64,000 nucleotides of DNA from assembly GCA_020636405.1 (NCBI GenBank), contig JACJXW010000004.1:1612001-1676000 (forward strand), written 5' to 3'. Shown here piece after piece: positions 58,301-64,000 of the stretch. A program made the translations under genes and the position numbers. The notes below the pieces were generated by a model. That model did not search any database and had not been told where the DNA came from. It was given only the letters and a program-made list of their open reading frames with translations. How positions within the stretch are numbered: the first letter of the stretch is position 1; each line of letters opens with the position of its first letter. This DNA is from Lewinellaceae bacterium (GTDB taxonomy: Bacteria; Bacteroidota; Bacteroidia; Chitinophagales; Saprospiraceae).

Positions 58301-60109
58301 GATGGTCATGGTACAGGGGTTGACATTGGAATTTTCATCGGCTGTGAACTGGATGTAGGCGCTGGCGATATTGGCGCCCTGCGGGATGTTGAGGCCGTTG
58401 AAGCGCAGGCCCACGGTTTGGTTGCCGAGCCCGCCGTCTTCCACCAGTTCGAGGTCGCTGCTGGTCAGGTTGACGTTGCCGGAGGACCGTTCTTCCCCGT
58501 CGTCGTCGCCCGTTTCGATACGGACACAAATAGTAACCGGGCCTACGGTGAACTGGATGGCGGCGGATTGGGTGGTATTGTCGTCATTGTCGGTGGCCCG
58601 GGCGGTAACTTCAAATGTGCCCTCACCGGAGGGGGTATAGCTGACGGCATAAGGCGCCTGGTTATCCACGCCGACGGAATTGCCGTTGACGAAAAACTCA
58701 ACCTGAGTGACTGTGCCGTCACTGTCGGATGCATCGGCAGTAAGGGTCACCGGTTGAGGCGAAGTATAGTTGGTTCCGTGAGCGGGCGCCGTTATGGATA
58801 CGCTAGGGGGGACGCCGGTGGCCACCTGCTTCATGATCGTAAGGTAATCGTGGATCACCCCATTGGACCGGATGAATTTGATGTCCATCTGGCCTCCGGT
58901 AACCTCCATGTACATGGAGCCGTAATCAGAGATGGATTCATACATGATCGGATGCGGGTCGGTGATGGTGCCGCCTCTTTTTCCGGCAGAACCGGTAACG
59001 ATGTAGACGGTTCCTTCCCCATTGGCGTTTTTCATGTAGGCTCCGTCGCCATCGAGGCGCCCGTTGCCGAGGTCAATGCCCATGGTATTGGGGTTCCAGG
59101 AGTTGGACAGGCCATAGTGCCCATGGATCAGGTAAGAACGCTGCCAGTTGTGCGAATGCCCGGCGAGGACCAGGTCAACGCCGTAGTTTTCGAGGATCGG
59201 GCCGATGTTCTCCCGCATGTCTATTTCTTTGGCGTTGGTATCGGAGTCGCCGCCTTTGGAGTAGGGCGGATGGTGCCAGTAGGCAACGATCCAGTCCTGG
59301 TTGGTATTCTGGAGGTCATTTTCCAGCCAAACCAGCATAGGGTCGCCCGGGTCTTTGGGGGTGTCGTCCGAATCCAGGACGATACAGTGAATATTGCCGT
59401 AATCGAAAGAGTAATAAGCTTCCGTGCCGGAGGGTACGCCGCCGGCCTCTCCATTTCTGGGCAGGGTGAAGATGTCGTAATAGGGGCCCGACTCTGAGGG
59501 GCTGTCGGCGGTTACGGTTTCGTGGTTGCCGATGGCCGGCCACATGACGGTGTGGATGATCTGGTCTTCGTACATATTCTCGAAGAGGGCGGCCTGGAAT
59601 TCCGAGTCGGTGCCGTCCTCGTAGGCGTTGTCTCCCAACATCAGGATCATGTCGATGTGCTGAGAGCCGTTGAAGTTGTAGAAGGCGTCGCGGACAGCGC
59701 GTTGGTTGGTGTCCCCGGTGCCGCAGTCCCCCAGTACCCACGTCCGGATGGTTTGAGTAGAGCCGGGATTGGGAGAGGTGCGGAAGTAGTGGTTACTGGA
59801 AGGTTGAACCAATTGGGTTGAGCTGTTGCCCACGGTATAGAAGTAGGTCGAATTGGGGGCAAGCCCGGAAATGGTCACTTCGTGGTCGGTGCGGGTTCCG
59901 TTTATCGTTTGGGTGAAGGGGAGGTTGCCGGGGCTGTTGCCATACCATACTTTTGTAGAAGTGGCGCTATTGGTTCGCCACTTGATGGTCATGCTATTGG
60001 GGGTGCCGATTTGCAGGTATGGCCCTCTGACTACTGTTTGCGCGTAAGAAGTAACTCCAACAGAAAGGAGTATGCAAACGCTAATCGTTGCGTAGATGTA
60101 TTTTCTCAT
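52304..60109 (-). CDS. Giant T9SS-secreted purple acid phosphatase with mixed MopE-like repeats
   Basis: 2601 residues with signal MRKYIYATISVCILLSVGVTSYAQ. RGPYLQIG opens the PAP N-domain. The phosphatase motifs are GDCG (Asp128), GDNAY (Asp160), GNHE, WHHPPYS and GHSHNWQR. An Ig-like domain (DNA about 58550-58800) and five DNRLRE-like modules (about 57990-58540, 56810-57370, 54670-55220, 53680-54220, 52680-53230) follow. The stalk mixes three MopE-like units, thirteen 26-residue DCDGVP units with long units among the first of them, then 2 + 2 long units. The T9SS sorting domain is HPNPASSK ... KFVIAQD. It is first in transcription order of the seven and has the best-supported promoter (60177-60184). 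It is the only gene here that combines both repeat lengths with five modules. Confidence 0.93.
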   Translation of the reverse strand: MRKYIYATISVCILLSVGVTSYAQTVVRGPYLQIGTPNSMTIKWRTNSATSTKVWYGNSPGNLPFTQTINGTRTDHEVTISGLAPNSTYFYTVGNSSTQLVQPSSNHYFRTSPNPGSTQTIRTWVLGDCGTGDTNQRAVRDAFYNFNGSQHIDMILMLGDNAYEDGTDSEFQAALFENMYEDQIIHTVMWPAIGNHETVTADSPSESGPYYDIFTLPRNGEAGGVPSGTEAYYSFDYGNIHCIVLDSDDTPKDPGDPMLVWLENDLQNTNQDWIVAYWHHPPYSKGGDSDTNAKEIDMRENIGPILENYGVDLVLAGHSHNWQRSYLIHGHYGLSNSWNPNTMGIDLGNGRLDGDGAYMKNANGEGTVYIVTGSAGKRGGTITDPHPIMYESISDYGSMYMEVTGGQMDIKFIRSNGVIHDYLTIMKQVATGVPPSVSITAPAHGTNYTSPQPVTLTADASDSDGTVTQVEFFVNGNSVGVDNQAPYAVSYTPSGEGTFEVTARATDNDDNTTQSAAIQFTVGPVTICVRIETGDDDGEERSSGNVNLTSSDLELVEDGGLGNQTVGLRFNGLNIPQGANIASAYIQFTADENSNVNPCTMTIYGVDSDNVPNIPSGNFGISNQPRTANSVSWTPSDWLAIGDSGPAQQTPSLTSIIQEIVDRPNFSSSSSIALIIEGVGRRTAESYEGSAINAPELCIEYSMGAISFDCPNIPANIGTPCDDGDNTTLNDMIDANCNCTGTPTACTGVGDMDGDGVCADVDCDDLDASITHRTGDACDDGNLATMNDAYDANCNCVGVFNTCPGIGDNDGDGICADIDCDDNDPNATSVAGDPCDDGDPTTINDVYGSNCNCAGTPTACTGIGDADGDGICADVDCDDNDPNNTNYPGVACDDGNPNTVGETIQNDCSCGGGISGADYTCVQVNTSSDDAEQRTFGVDLSSGDLELVNDPNLGDQVVGMRFTGLNIPQGATILSAYLQFTADENRNTDPCNLTIFGEDTDNASTFSTLSNTDISSRPRTGASVDWSPPMWSFVGESDVAQRTPDISTIIQEIVNRNQYTSSSALVLMIEGTGSRTAEAFEGGATVAPQLCVSFTTVQYDCPNLQANIGDACDDGDNTTINDMIGANCNCAGTPTACTGIGDADGDGVCSDLDCDDNNAAITSVDADGDGVCSDVDCDDNDAAITYQPGDTCDDGDNTTFNDMIDANCNCSGTPTACTGVGDADGDGVCSDLDCDDNNASITTIDADNDGVCSDVDCDDNDPNVTSTNIGDADCDGVPTGIDCDDNDPNVTSTNINDADCDGVPTGIDCDDNDASITSTNVNDADCDGVPSSVDCDDNDPTITTTNAGDGDCDGVPTAQDCDDTDASIGSNANDMDCDGVPSNLDCDDNDPNITSTNVGDADCDGVPSNLDCDDNDPNITSTNVGDADCDGVPTAQDCDDNDPSVGSNANDMDCDGVPTAEDCNDNDPNVGSSADDMDCDGVPASIDCDDNNASITSTNVNDADCDGVPTSIDCDDNDASITSTNVNDADCDGVPTGVDCDDNDPTIGGNANDMDCDGVPAGIDCDDNDPNVISSNVNDADCDGVPTSVDCDDNDPNIAYQPGDACNDGNPATFGETIQSDCSCGGGTSTPTTTCSTINSSSDDIEERTSTGRMDLTSSDLELGTDAVSQWVGLRFNNLNIPQGAQITSAYIQFETDETRNFDPFSVTIYGQAADNAATFTSTDYDASSRPRTSNSVSWAPPIWPTVGQAGPNQQTPDLSAIIQEIVSRNGYTENSSLAFILEGTGRRVAESFDGPSGGPTLCVDYFHTPPPYDCPSLSAYIGDACDDGDNTTINDMVDGDCNCVGTPTACTGIGDTDGDGVCDDVDCDINNPNISTQPGDACDDGDPATINDVVDANCNCAGTLNSCPGVGDMDGDGICADVDCNDNDPNITAQVGDACDDGNPATHGETIQADCSCGGGSVDPESVCSTINFSTDDAEQETASGRMDLNSSDLELCTDGISQWVGLRFNNLNIPQGASIVSAYIQFEADETGNDDPCNLTIYGVAADNAATFSATDFDISSRPRTANSVAWAPPHWLSISDAGPAQKTPGLEAILQEIVNRAGYTSASSIAFVIEGTGRRVAESFDGPAGGPTLCIEYFATPPDYDCPSLSAFIGDACDDGDNTTINDTIDSDCNCSGTPTACTGIGDADGDGVCSNVDCDDNNPNIATQPGDACDDGDPATVNDVIDANCGCAGTLNSCPGVGDQDGDGICSDVDCNDNDPNITTQQGDACDDGNPNTVGETIQADCTCGGGNSTPTQTCSMISASSDDAEEQGGPADLSSSDLELMTDPNLGIQQVGLRFNGLSIPQGAIITSAYIQFTADESVNDDPCNISIYGEAADNAPTFASITNNIGGRPRTTAVVNWTPGMWQAVGDSGPEQKTPDLSAIVQEIVNRGGYTANSSIVFLLNGTGRRTAESFEGSVNGAAELCVEYLYAPPAANSSSGSTTAITDREGTGVEQRTVVPSVETNKDAVFSPISVHPNPASSKLNVTFSSTVDGPVTLQARDLNGRVVLQDVRELKRGNNIIVLEELSLPSGIYFLQLSTNDATQSAKFVIAQD
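55310..56400 (-). repeat. 78-bp tandem repeats (26-residue DCDGVP units)
   Basis: Thirteen units homologous to those in the two downstream genes but independently shuffled (unit order TGI, TGI, SSV, TAQ, SNL, SNL, TAQ, TAE and so on). Boundaries are approximate. Confidence 0.85.
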
Positions 60110-60176
60110 TAGGTCGCCTTTTTGAAATTAAAGTCGTCGTCGTCTTTGTTTCTTAATCGTCTTTCGTCTTATTGGT

Positions 60177-60184
60177 CAAATATA
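60177..60184 (-). promoter_or_regulatory. Bacteroidota -7 promoter box for the first giant gene
   Basis: The minus strand reads TATATTTG, a perfect TAnnTTTG match, about 70 bases upstream of the ATG at 60109. A TTG candidate for the -33 element lies about 23 bases further upstream, slightly wide of the usual spacing. Confidence 0.55.
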
Positions 60185-60490
60185 TACGAAAATACAGTTA
60201 GAAAACACAATAATCAAAGGGAATACCTTTGTTTAAGGTTTTCAATTTCAGGATATTTTTTTACGTTGATTAGTGTTTGTCGCTCTGCGAAAGGGTAATA
60301 TTACAATAGGGATTGCCCGAATGAAAAGGGGCTTGGCCAGGGTAAAGTCACGCAAATATAGCCATTTTAACATAACAAATTTAACAAAAACACCAAAAAC
60401 CCCGGCTTTCTAATAGGTTTTTAATAAGAATTTCTGACATTTTTGATGCCTTCTGCCGGCCGGGTTGACGCCAAAAGTAAATACGGCGAA

Positions 60491-60520
60491 AGGCAGAGGG
60501 GCAATACAATCCCTCTGCCT
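60491..60520 (-). terminator. Terminator of the glycosyltransferase gene
   Basis: GGCAGAGGG and CCCTCTGCC form a 9-bp stem with a 10-base loop, followed on the minus strand by TTTCG, about 75 bases after the stop at 60595. Confidence 0.65.
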
Positions 60521-60594
60521 TTTCCTGTAATTCAGGTAAAAGCCGGCCGAAGCCTCGCTGGTTCCGGCGGTTTCAACTGTGAACGTTCACCTAC

Positions 60595-61737
60595 TTATTT
60601 GATATACGAGTGCTGGGCTGCCGATGTTGCAATTCCGTTGCCATTACCGGATACGGTATTCTTAAAAATATTCTCCAGCCTGCCGGAAACGAGCTCCGGT
60701 GTGAAGCGTTCCCGGGCGTAGGCTGCATTGAAGGCGCGGGTTTTCTTCAGGAAGCCGGGGTCGGACAATATCCTGTCCATCTGCCGTTCCAGGTCGTCGG
60801 TGTCGCCGGGCCGGACGAAGAGCCCCATCTTCTCGGGCTCGAAAAAGTCCTTTATGCCCCCCACATCGGTCGTTATCACCGACTGGCCGGTGGCCATGGC
60901 CTCCAGGAGGGAGCAAGGCATGCCTTCTCCATGGTAGGAAGCCAGTAAATATACGTCGGCATCATAAAGGGCCTGCGCCTTCTGCTCACCGGTGATCCAA
61001 CCCAGAAAATATACATTGCGGATGCCTTTGTCGGCGACGTATTTCTTTGCGGCTTCCAATTCGCCGCCGGTGCCGGCGATGTTCAATACCGCATTGGGGT
61101 ATTTGCCCTGCAGGCGGTGGAAACTGTTGATGGATTCGTAAACGCCTTTCACCTTCTCCACCCGGGCGAGGAAGAGCAACACCGTTTCTGCTTCCGGGCT
61201 GCGCGTGGGGCTGGCTTTGGCGGCGCTGCTGTCGTAGTTGAAGATGAAATTATCCACTACGGTGGTTTCCAGGTATATCGGGTTTTTATAGCCGTATTCC
61301 CGGATCTTGTTCTCAAACTCTCTTGCCAGCAGGATCATAGCATCTGCCTTGCCGAACGTGGCCCGGAAGAAAGGCAGGATCTTGCTGACTACCTTTTGCT
61401 CGAATTCCCACTGCCAGCCGTGCCAGAATACGACGAACTTCACTCCGATCCAGATGCAGATCAGGGCGAAGAGGCTGTCGCGGAGAAAGGATTTAGGGTT
61501 GAGCGAGGGGTTGAGCAGGACGACATCGAAGTCCCCCTTCTTCAACTGCCGGTAAAACAACCGGTAATCATTGATCATCCGGGCCAGCATAGTTGTTTTG
61601 GATTCTTTCTTCCCCTGGGCCCCGTAGAAAAAGAAGGACACCTCATCCCGGAAATGATCCTTGACCGCTGCGTAATAAGTTTGCTTCCCTCCGGGTGTGG
61701 AGAGGTTGGGGGCATGAATCAGTACTTTTCTTTTCAT
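60595..61737 (-). CDS. GT4-like glycosyltransferase
   Basis: 380 residues from ATG at 61737. The longer frame to 61869 is rejected because its first 44 residues are translated from 8-bp intergenic tandem repeats. The GT-B fold is indicated by PGGKQTYY (residues 15-22), the LLFLARVEKVKGV donor-domain strand and the GT4 EX7E motif EGMPCSLLE (Glu271-Glu279) followed by AMATGQSVITTDVGG. It transfers a sugar from a nucleotide donor, probably in the cytoplasm, during polysaccharide assembly. It is third in a minus-strand series with the GDP-mannose dehydrogenase and the DUF354 protein, which supports an exopolysaccharide role. The sugar is unknown. Confidence 0.85.
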   Translation of the reverse strand: MKRKVLIHAPNLSTPGGKQTYYAAVKDHFRDEVSFFFYGAQGKKESKTTMLARMINDYRLFYRQLKKGDFDVVLLNPSLNPKSFLRDSLFALICIWIGVKFVVFWHGWQWEFEQKVVSKILPFFRATFGKADAMILLAREFENKIREYGYKNPIYLETTVVDNFIFNYDSSAAKASPTRSPEAETVLLFLARVEKVKGVYESINSFHRLQGKYPNAVLNIAGTGGELEAAKKYVADKGIRNVYFLGWITGEQKAQALYDADVYLLASYHGEGMPCSLLEAMATGQSVITTDVGGIKDFFEPEKMGLFVRPGDTDDLERQMDRILSDPGFLKKTRAFNAAYARERFTPELVSGRLENIFKNTVSGNGNGIATSAAQHSYIK

Positions 61738-61822
61738 GAGATCTTTGTTTTTTTCGGGGGGCGGTGTTACTTGGTTAGAGCTTTGAAGTTTCTGGGTTTC
61801 TGGGTTGCTGAGGGCTGAAGTT

Positions 61823-61894
61823 CGTCCAAACGTCCCAACGTCCCAACGTCCAAACGTCCCAACGTCCAAACGTCCAAACCTCCAAACCTCCCTG
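61823..61894. repeat. 8-bp tandem repeat, about nine units
   Basis: Units CGTCCAAA and CGTCCCAA alternate irregularly, drifting to CCTCCAAA at the end, 72 bp in total. It lies between the dehydrogenase stop and the glycosyltransferase start. Confidence 0.85.
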
Positions 61895-61906
61895 AACCAT
61901 CAATCC

Positions 61907-63211
61907 TTACCAGCAAATACCCTCGTAGTTGCCATTGCTCACGCCGTCCTTGATCTTTACCAGGTCGATGAAAGTTTTATCGGGGTACCGGGTATTGATG
62001 CAATCGAATTCCGGCTCTTTGTGAGAAATGACGACGAGGTCTGAGTTCTCGACCACTTTATCCAGTTGGTCGGAGATCAGCTCGGACAGGTGCGGGATGT
62101 GCTGGTCGATGTACTGTTTATTTGTACCGGTCAGCTTGGAAATATTGACGTTCTTATCGTAGATCGACAGGGTGTAGCCCTTGCCCAGCAGTTTTTCGGC
62201 CAGGTCAACGACAGGGCTGTACCGCAGGTCGTCCGTTCCTTTTTTGAAGCTCAGCCCCAGGATGCCTACTCTTTTCACCCCTTTTTCCATGACCATATTG
62301 TAGGCCATTTCCTTCTGGTTTTCGTTGGAATCGAGCACGGAGTTCAGTACCGGGCTTTTGAGGTAGAAATCGTGGGCCAGTGTGCGCAGGGCTTTCAGGT
62401 CCTTGGGAAGGCAGGAGCCGCCGAAGGCGAAGCCTGGTTTGAGGTAGTAGGAGGACAGGTTGAGCTGGTGGTCCATGCAGAAGAGGTTCATCAGCTGATG
62501 GGAGTCGATGCCCAGCTTTTTGCAGATGTTGCCCACCTCGTTGGCGAAGGATACCTTTAGGGCGTGGAAGGAGTTATTGACATACTTGATGAGCTCCGCC
62601 ACTTCGATCTGGGTTTCCTCAACAGGAGCGTCAATCCCGCGGTAGACTTCCTTCATGATCCTGCCGGCCTTGGGGTTGTCGGTGCCGATCACCGTTACCG
62701 GCGGGTTGTAATAATCCTTCACTGCCGTGCCTTCCCGCAGGAACTCGGGGTTGGAAACCACTGCAAAGCCCTCGTTGCGATTCTTGCCGGAAGCCTCTTC
62801 CAGGATCTGCCCCACTTTATAGTTCGTGCCGGGGAGAACCGTTGAGCGGATGGCCACAATGTGCAGGCTGTCCTTTTCCCGGATCACTTCCCCGATCTGG
62901 CGGGCGGTTTCGTAGATGGCCGTCAGGTTGAGGTGCCCTTCCGGCGAGGAAGGAGTGCCTACGCAGATGATGGACACATCGGTGCCTAGTACAGCTTCCC
63001 GGTAGTCGGTGGTGGCCGAAGCCCTGCCTTCCTTCCAGTTCTCTGCAATGAGCCGGTCAATATCTTTCTCGATGATCGTGGGTTTGCCCTGGTTGATCAG
63101 TTCGACCTTGGAAGGCATGACGTCTACACCGATCACGCGGTGCCCGTTGTTGGAAAGGCAGCCTACGCTGACGCAGCCTACATAGCCCAAACCGAAAATT
63201 GAAATGTTCAT
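61907..63211 (-). CDS. GDP-mannose 6-dehydrogenase (AlgD-like nucleotide-sugar dehydrogenase)
   Basis: 434 residues from ATG at 63211. Met25 of the longer frame is chosen because it begins MNISIFGLGYVG, the Rossmann motif (Gly7-Gly12). It oxidises a nucleotide sugar at C6 to the uronic acid with two NAD. The catalytic Cys267 is in GGSCLPKD. Similarity from memory is closest to Pseudomonas AlgD: CVGTPS, RSTVLPGT, NPEFLRE, QDH/MDH-LNLS, GLSFKxGTDDLR and the identical C-terminal EGICW. GDP-mannose is therefore the likeliest substrate and a mannuronate-type polymer the likely product. UDP-glucose dehydrogenase is the alternative. It starts 11 bp after the DUF354 stop, indicating one operon. Confidence 0.9.
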   Translation of the reverse strand: MNISIFGLGYVGCVSVGCLSNNGHRVIGVDVMPSKVELINQGKPTIIEKDIDRLIAENWKEGRASATTDYREAVLGTDVSIICVGTPSSPEGHLNLTAIYETARQIGEVIREKDSLHIVAIRSTVLPGTNYKVGQILEEASGKNRNEGFAVVSNPEFLREGTAVKDYYNPPVTVIGTDNPKAGRIMKEVYRGIDAPVEETQIEVAELIKYVNNSFHALKVSFANEVGNICKKLGIDSHQLMNLFCMDHQLNLSSYYLKPGFAFGGSCLPKDLKALRTLAHDFYLKSPVLNSVLDSNENQKEMAYNMVMEKGVKRVGILGLSFKKGTDDLRYSPVVDLAEKLLGKGYTLSIYDKNVNISKLTGTNKQYIDQHIPHLSELISDQLDKVVENSDLVVISHKEPEFDCINTRYPDKTFIDLVKIKDGVSNGNYEGICW

Positions 63212-63222
63212 GGTACTATACT

Positions 63223-64000
63223 TTAGTCTTGATTTGTTGATTGTTCTACTTTTGTCAGGATCAGGCCCGTAACGTCGTCCCATTCCTCATAAAGCTGTTG
63301 GCGGAAAGCTTCCTTCTCCTGGAAAGAGAGGGCCCCGTCCATGATCTTTCTGACGGTGGGCACCACCTCTTCCGGTTCCAGTTTCAACAGCATGTCCTTG
63401 CGGATCAGGATCTCGTTGGCGGGCATGTCGCGGTTGCCGGCGTATATGCTGGGAACCCCCAGCATGGCGCCCTCGCGGGCCATGCTGTCGCCCGAGGAGA
63501 TCACGATGCTACTGTAGTACATCAGGGAGTGAATATCCGTAACCGGCTCTTCGAGGATCAGCCAATCGGCAGGGTAGCGCCCGGCATTTTCCTTGTTTTC
63601 CAGAGAGAGCACCACCTTCCAGGCTGCGGGGAACTCCCGCGAGATGGACAGGACGATGTCTTCCTGCTGAGACAGGTAGTTGGATGTTTTGGTCGATACT
63701 TCCCGGATGAAAATGTATTTATTGGGTATCAGCCCGTAAGGGGCCAGTGCGGTTTCGTCAGGGGTGAAGTAGGCGGGCGACAGGTACGCCCACTCCTTCA
63801 GTGCGTTGAATATTTTTACGCCCTGATATTTCGGCCCGAAGGGCGGCAGGTAAACCTCGTCGGCAGAGAATTTCAGGAAGGGGAAGACAAACCGCCGGGG
63901 GTCGTCGTTGAAAGCGATGTTGGGGATGCCCTTGAGCCTGCCGATGAAGTTGGCCTGGTAATTGGCCGTGAGGATAAACTTGTACCGCTTGCGGCCGATC
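63223..64000 (-). CDS. DUF354-like predicted glycosyltransferase, partial (runs off right edge)
   Basis: The frame is open from the right edge to the stop at 63223 (about 259 codons seen), and the N-terminus is missing. Features recalling PF04007 (DUF354, GT-B-like, UDP-GlcNAc 2-epimerase fold) are FILTANY, the FNDDPRRF strand, KEWAYLSP, FIREVSTKT and the C-domain stretch SSIVISSGDSMAREGAMLGVPSI, which has the look of a sugar-nucleotide site. It is found in polysaccharide clusters, and its neighbours (dehydrogenase 11 bp on, then GT4) agree with that. The exact reaction is unknown for the family. Confidence 0.75.
   Translation of the reverse strand, partial: IGRKRYKFILTANYQANFIGRLKGIPNIAFNDDPRRFVFPFLKFSADEVYLPPFGPKYQGVKIFNALKEWAYLSPAYFTPDETALAPYGLIPNKYIFIREVSTKTSNYLSQQEDIVLSISREFPAAWKVVLSLENKENAGRYPADWLILEEPVTDIHSLMYYSSIVISSGDSMAREGAMLGVPSIYAGNRDMPANEILIRKDMLLKLEPEEVVPTVRKIMDGALSFQEKEAFRQQLYEEWDDVTGLILTKVEQSTNQD

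Larger units (their letters stand above)
60110..60594. other. Intergenic region upstream of the giant-gene array
   Basis: 485 bp with no gene seen. It holds the -7 promoter box at 60177-60184, AT-rich sequence to about 60430, the glycosyltransferase terminator at 60491-60520 and a weaker GC-rich hairpin at about 60541-60572. Confidence 0.6.

Noticed and set aside
61738..61869. 44-codon N-terminal extension of the glycosyltransferase
   Set aside because: It is translated from the 8-bp tandem repeats and adjoining intergenic sequence. The conserved glycosyltransferase start is at 61737.

Overview
The window reads as a stretch of a Bacteroidota chromosome, most likely a marine or activated-sludge member of the Saprospirales (Lewinella/Haliscomenobacter-like). 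The reasons are the repeated C-terminal type IX secretion (T9SS) type A sorting domains, a perfect TAnnTTTG -7 promoter box, weak Shine-Dalgarno signals and very large multi-domain secreted proteins. No rRNA, tRNA, CRISPR array or transposase gene was seen.

Layout. (1) 1-2.2 kb, minus strand: a gene cut by the left edge with a degenerate isoprenyl-synthase-like pattern, a small unknown protein upstream of it, and a two-TM SPOR-like protein. (2) 2.8-6.2 kb, plus strand: an arylsulfotransferase (ASST) lipoprotein and an SLC45/sugar-type MFS transporter. (3) 6.25-60.1 kb, minus strand: about 54 kb holding seven consecutive giant secreted proteins of about 1,540-3,850 residues. All are built from the same parts: a signal peptide; a head that is either a purple acid phosphatase (PAP) with a bacterial Ig domain (five genes) or a right-handed parallel beta-helix (two genes); several copies of a ~165-residue DNRLRE-like beta-sandwich; arrays of a 57-residue, six-cysteine, Asp-rich MopE/TSP3-like metal-binding repeat, or a shorter 26-residue version; and a T9SS sorting domain. 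(4) 60.6-64.0 kb, minus strand: a GT4 glycosyltransferase, an AlgD-like GDP-mannose 6-dehydrogenase and a DUF354 protein cut by the right edge, which look like part of an exopolysaccharide locus.

The giant-protein array is the notable part. Heads have been exchanged on a common trunk. The trunk repeats are homogenised at three scales (78/171 bp, 513 bp, about 2 kb), and two neighbouring genes share a block of about 3.34 kb that appears identical. One gene (29.5-38.5 kb) is split over three reading frames. The breaks sit inside a 2-kb internal duplication whose copies differ mainly where GGCC in one copy reads GGTA or TACC in the other. That pattern points to consensus error at modified GGCC sites, or to unusual mutation, at least as strongly as to ordinary gene decay.

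Inferred joint role: secreted, metal-dependent phosphatases and beta-helix heads displayed on long disulfide-bonded, probably Ca- or Cu-binding stalks, used for phosphate acquisition, adhesion or polymer attack. The stalk length looks free to vary by recombination.
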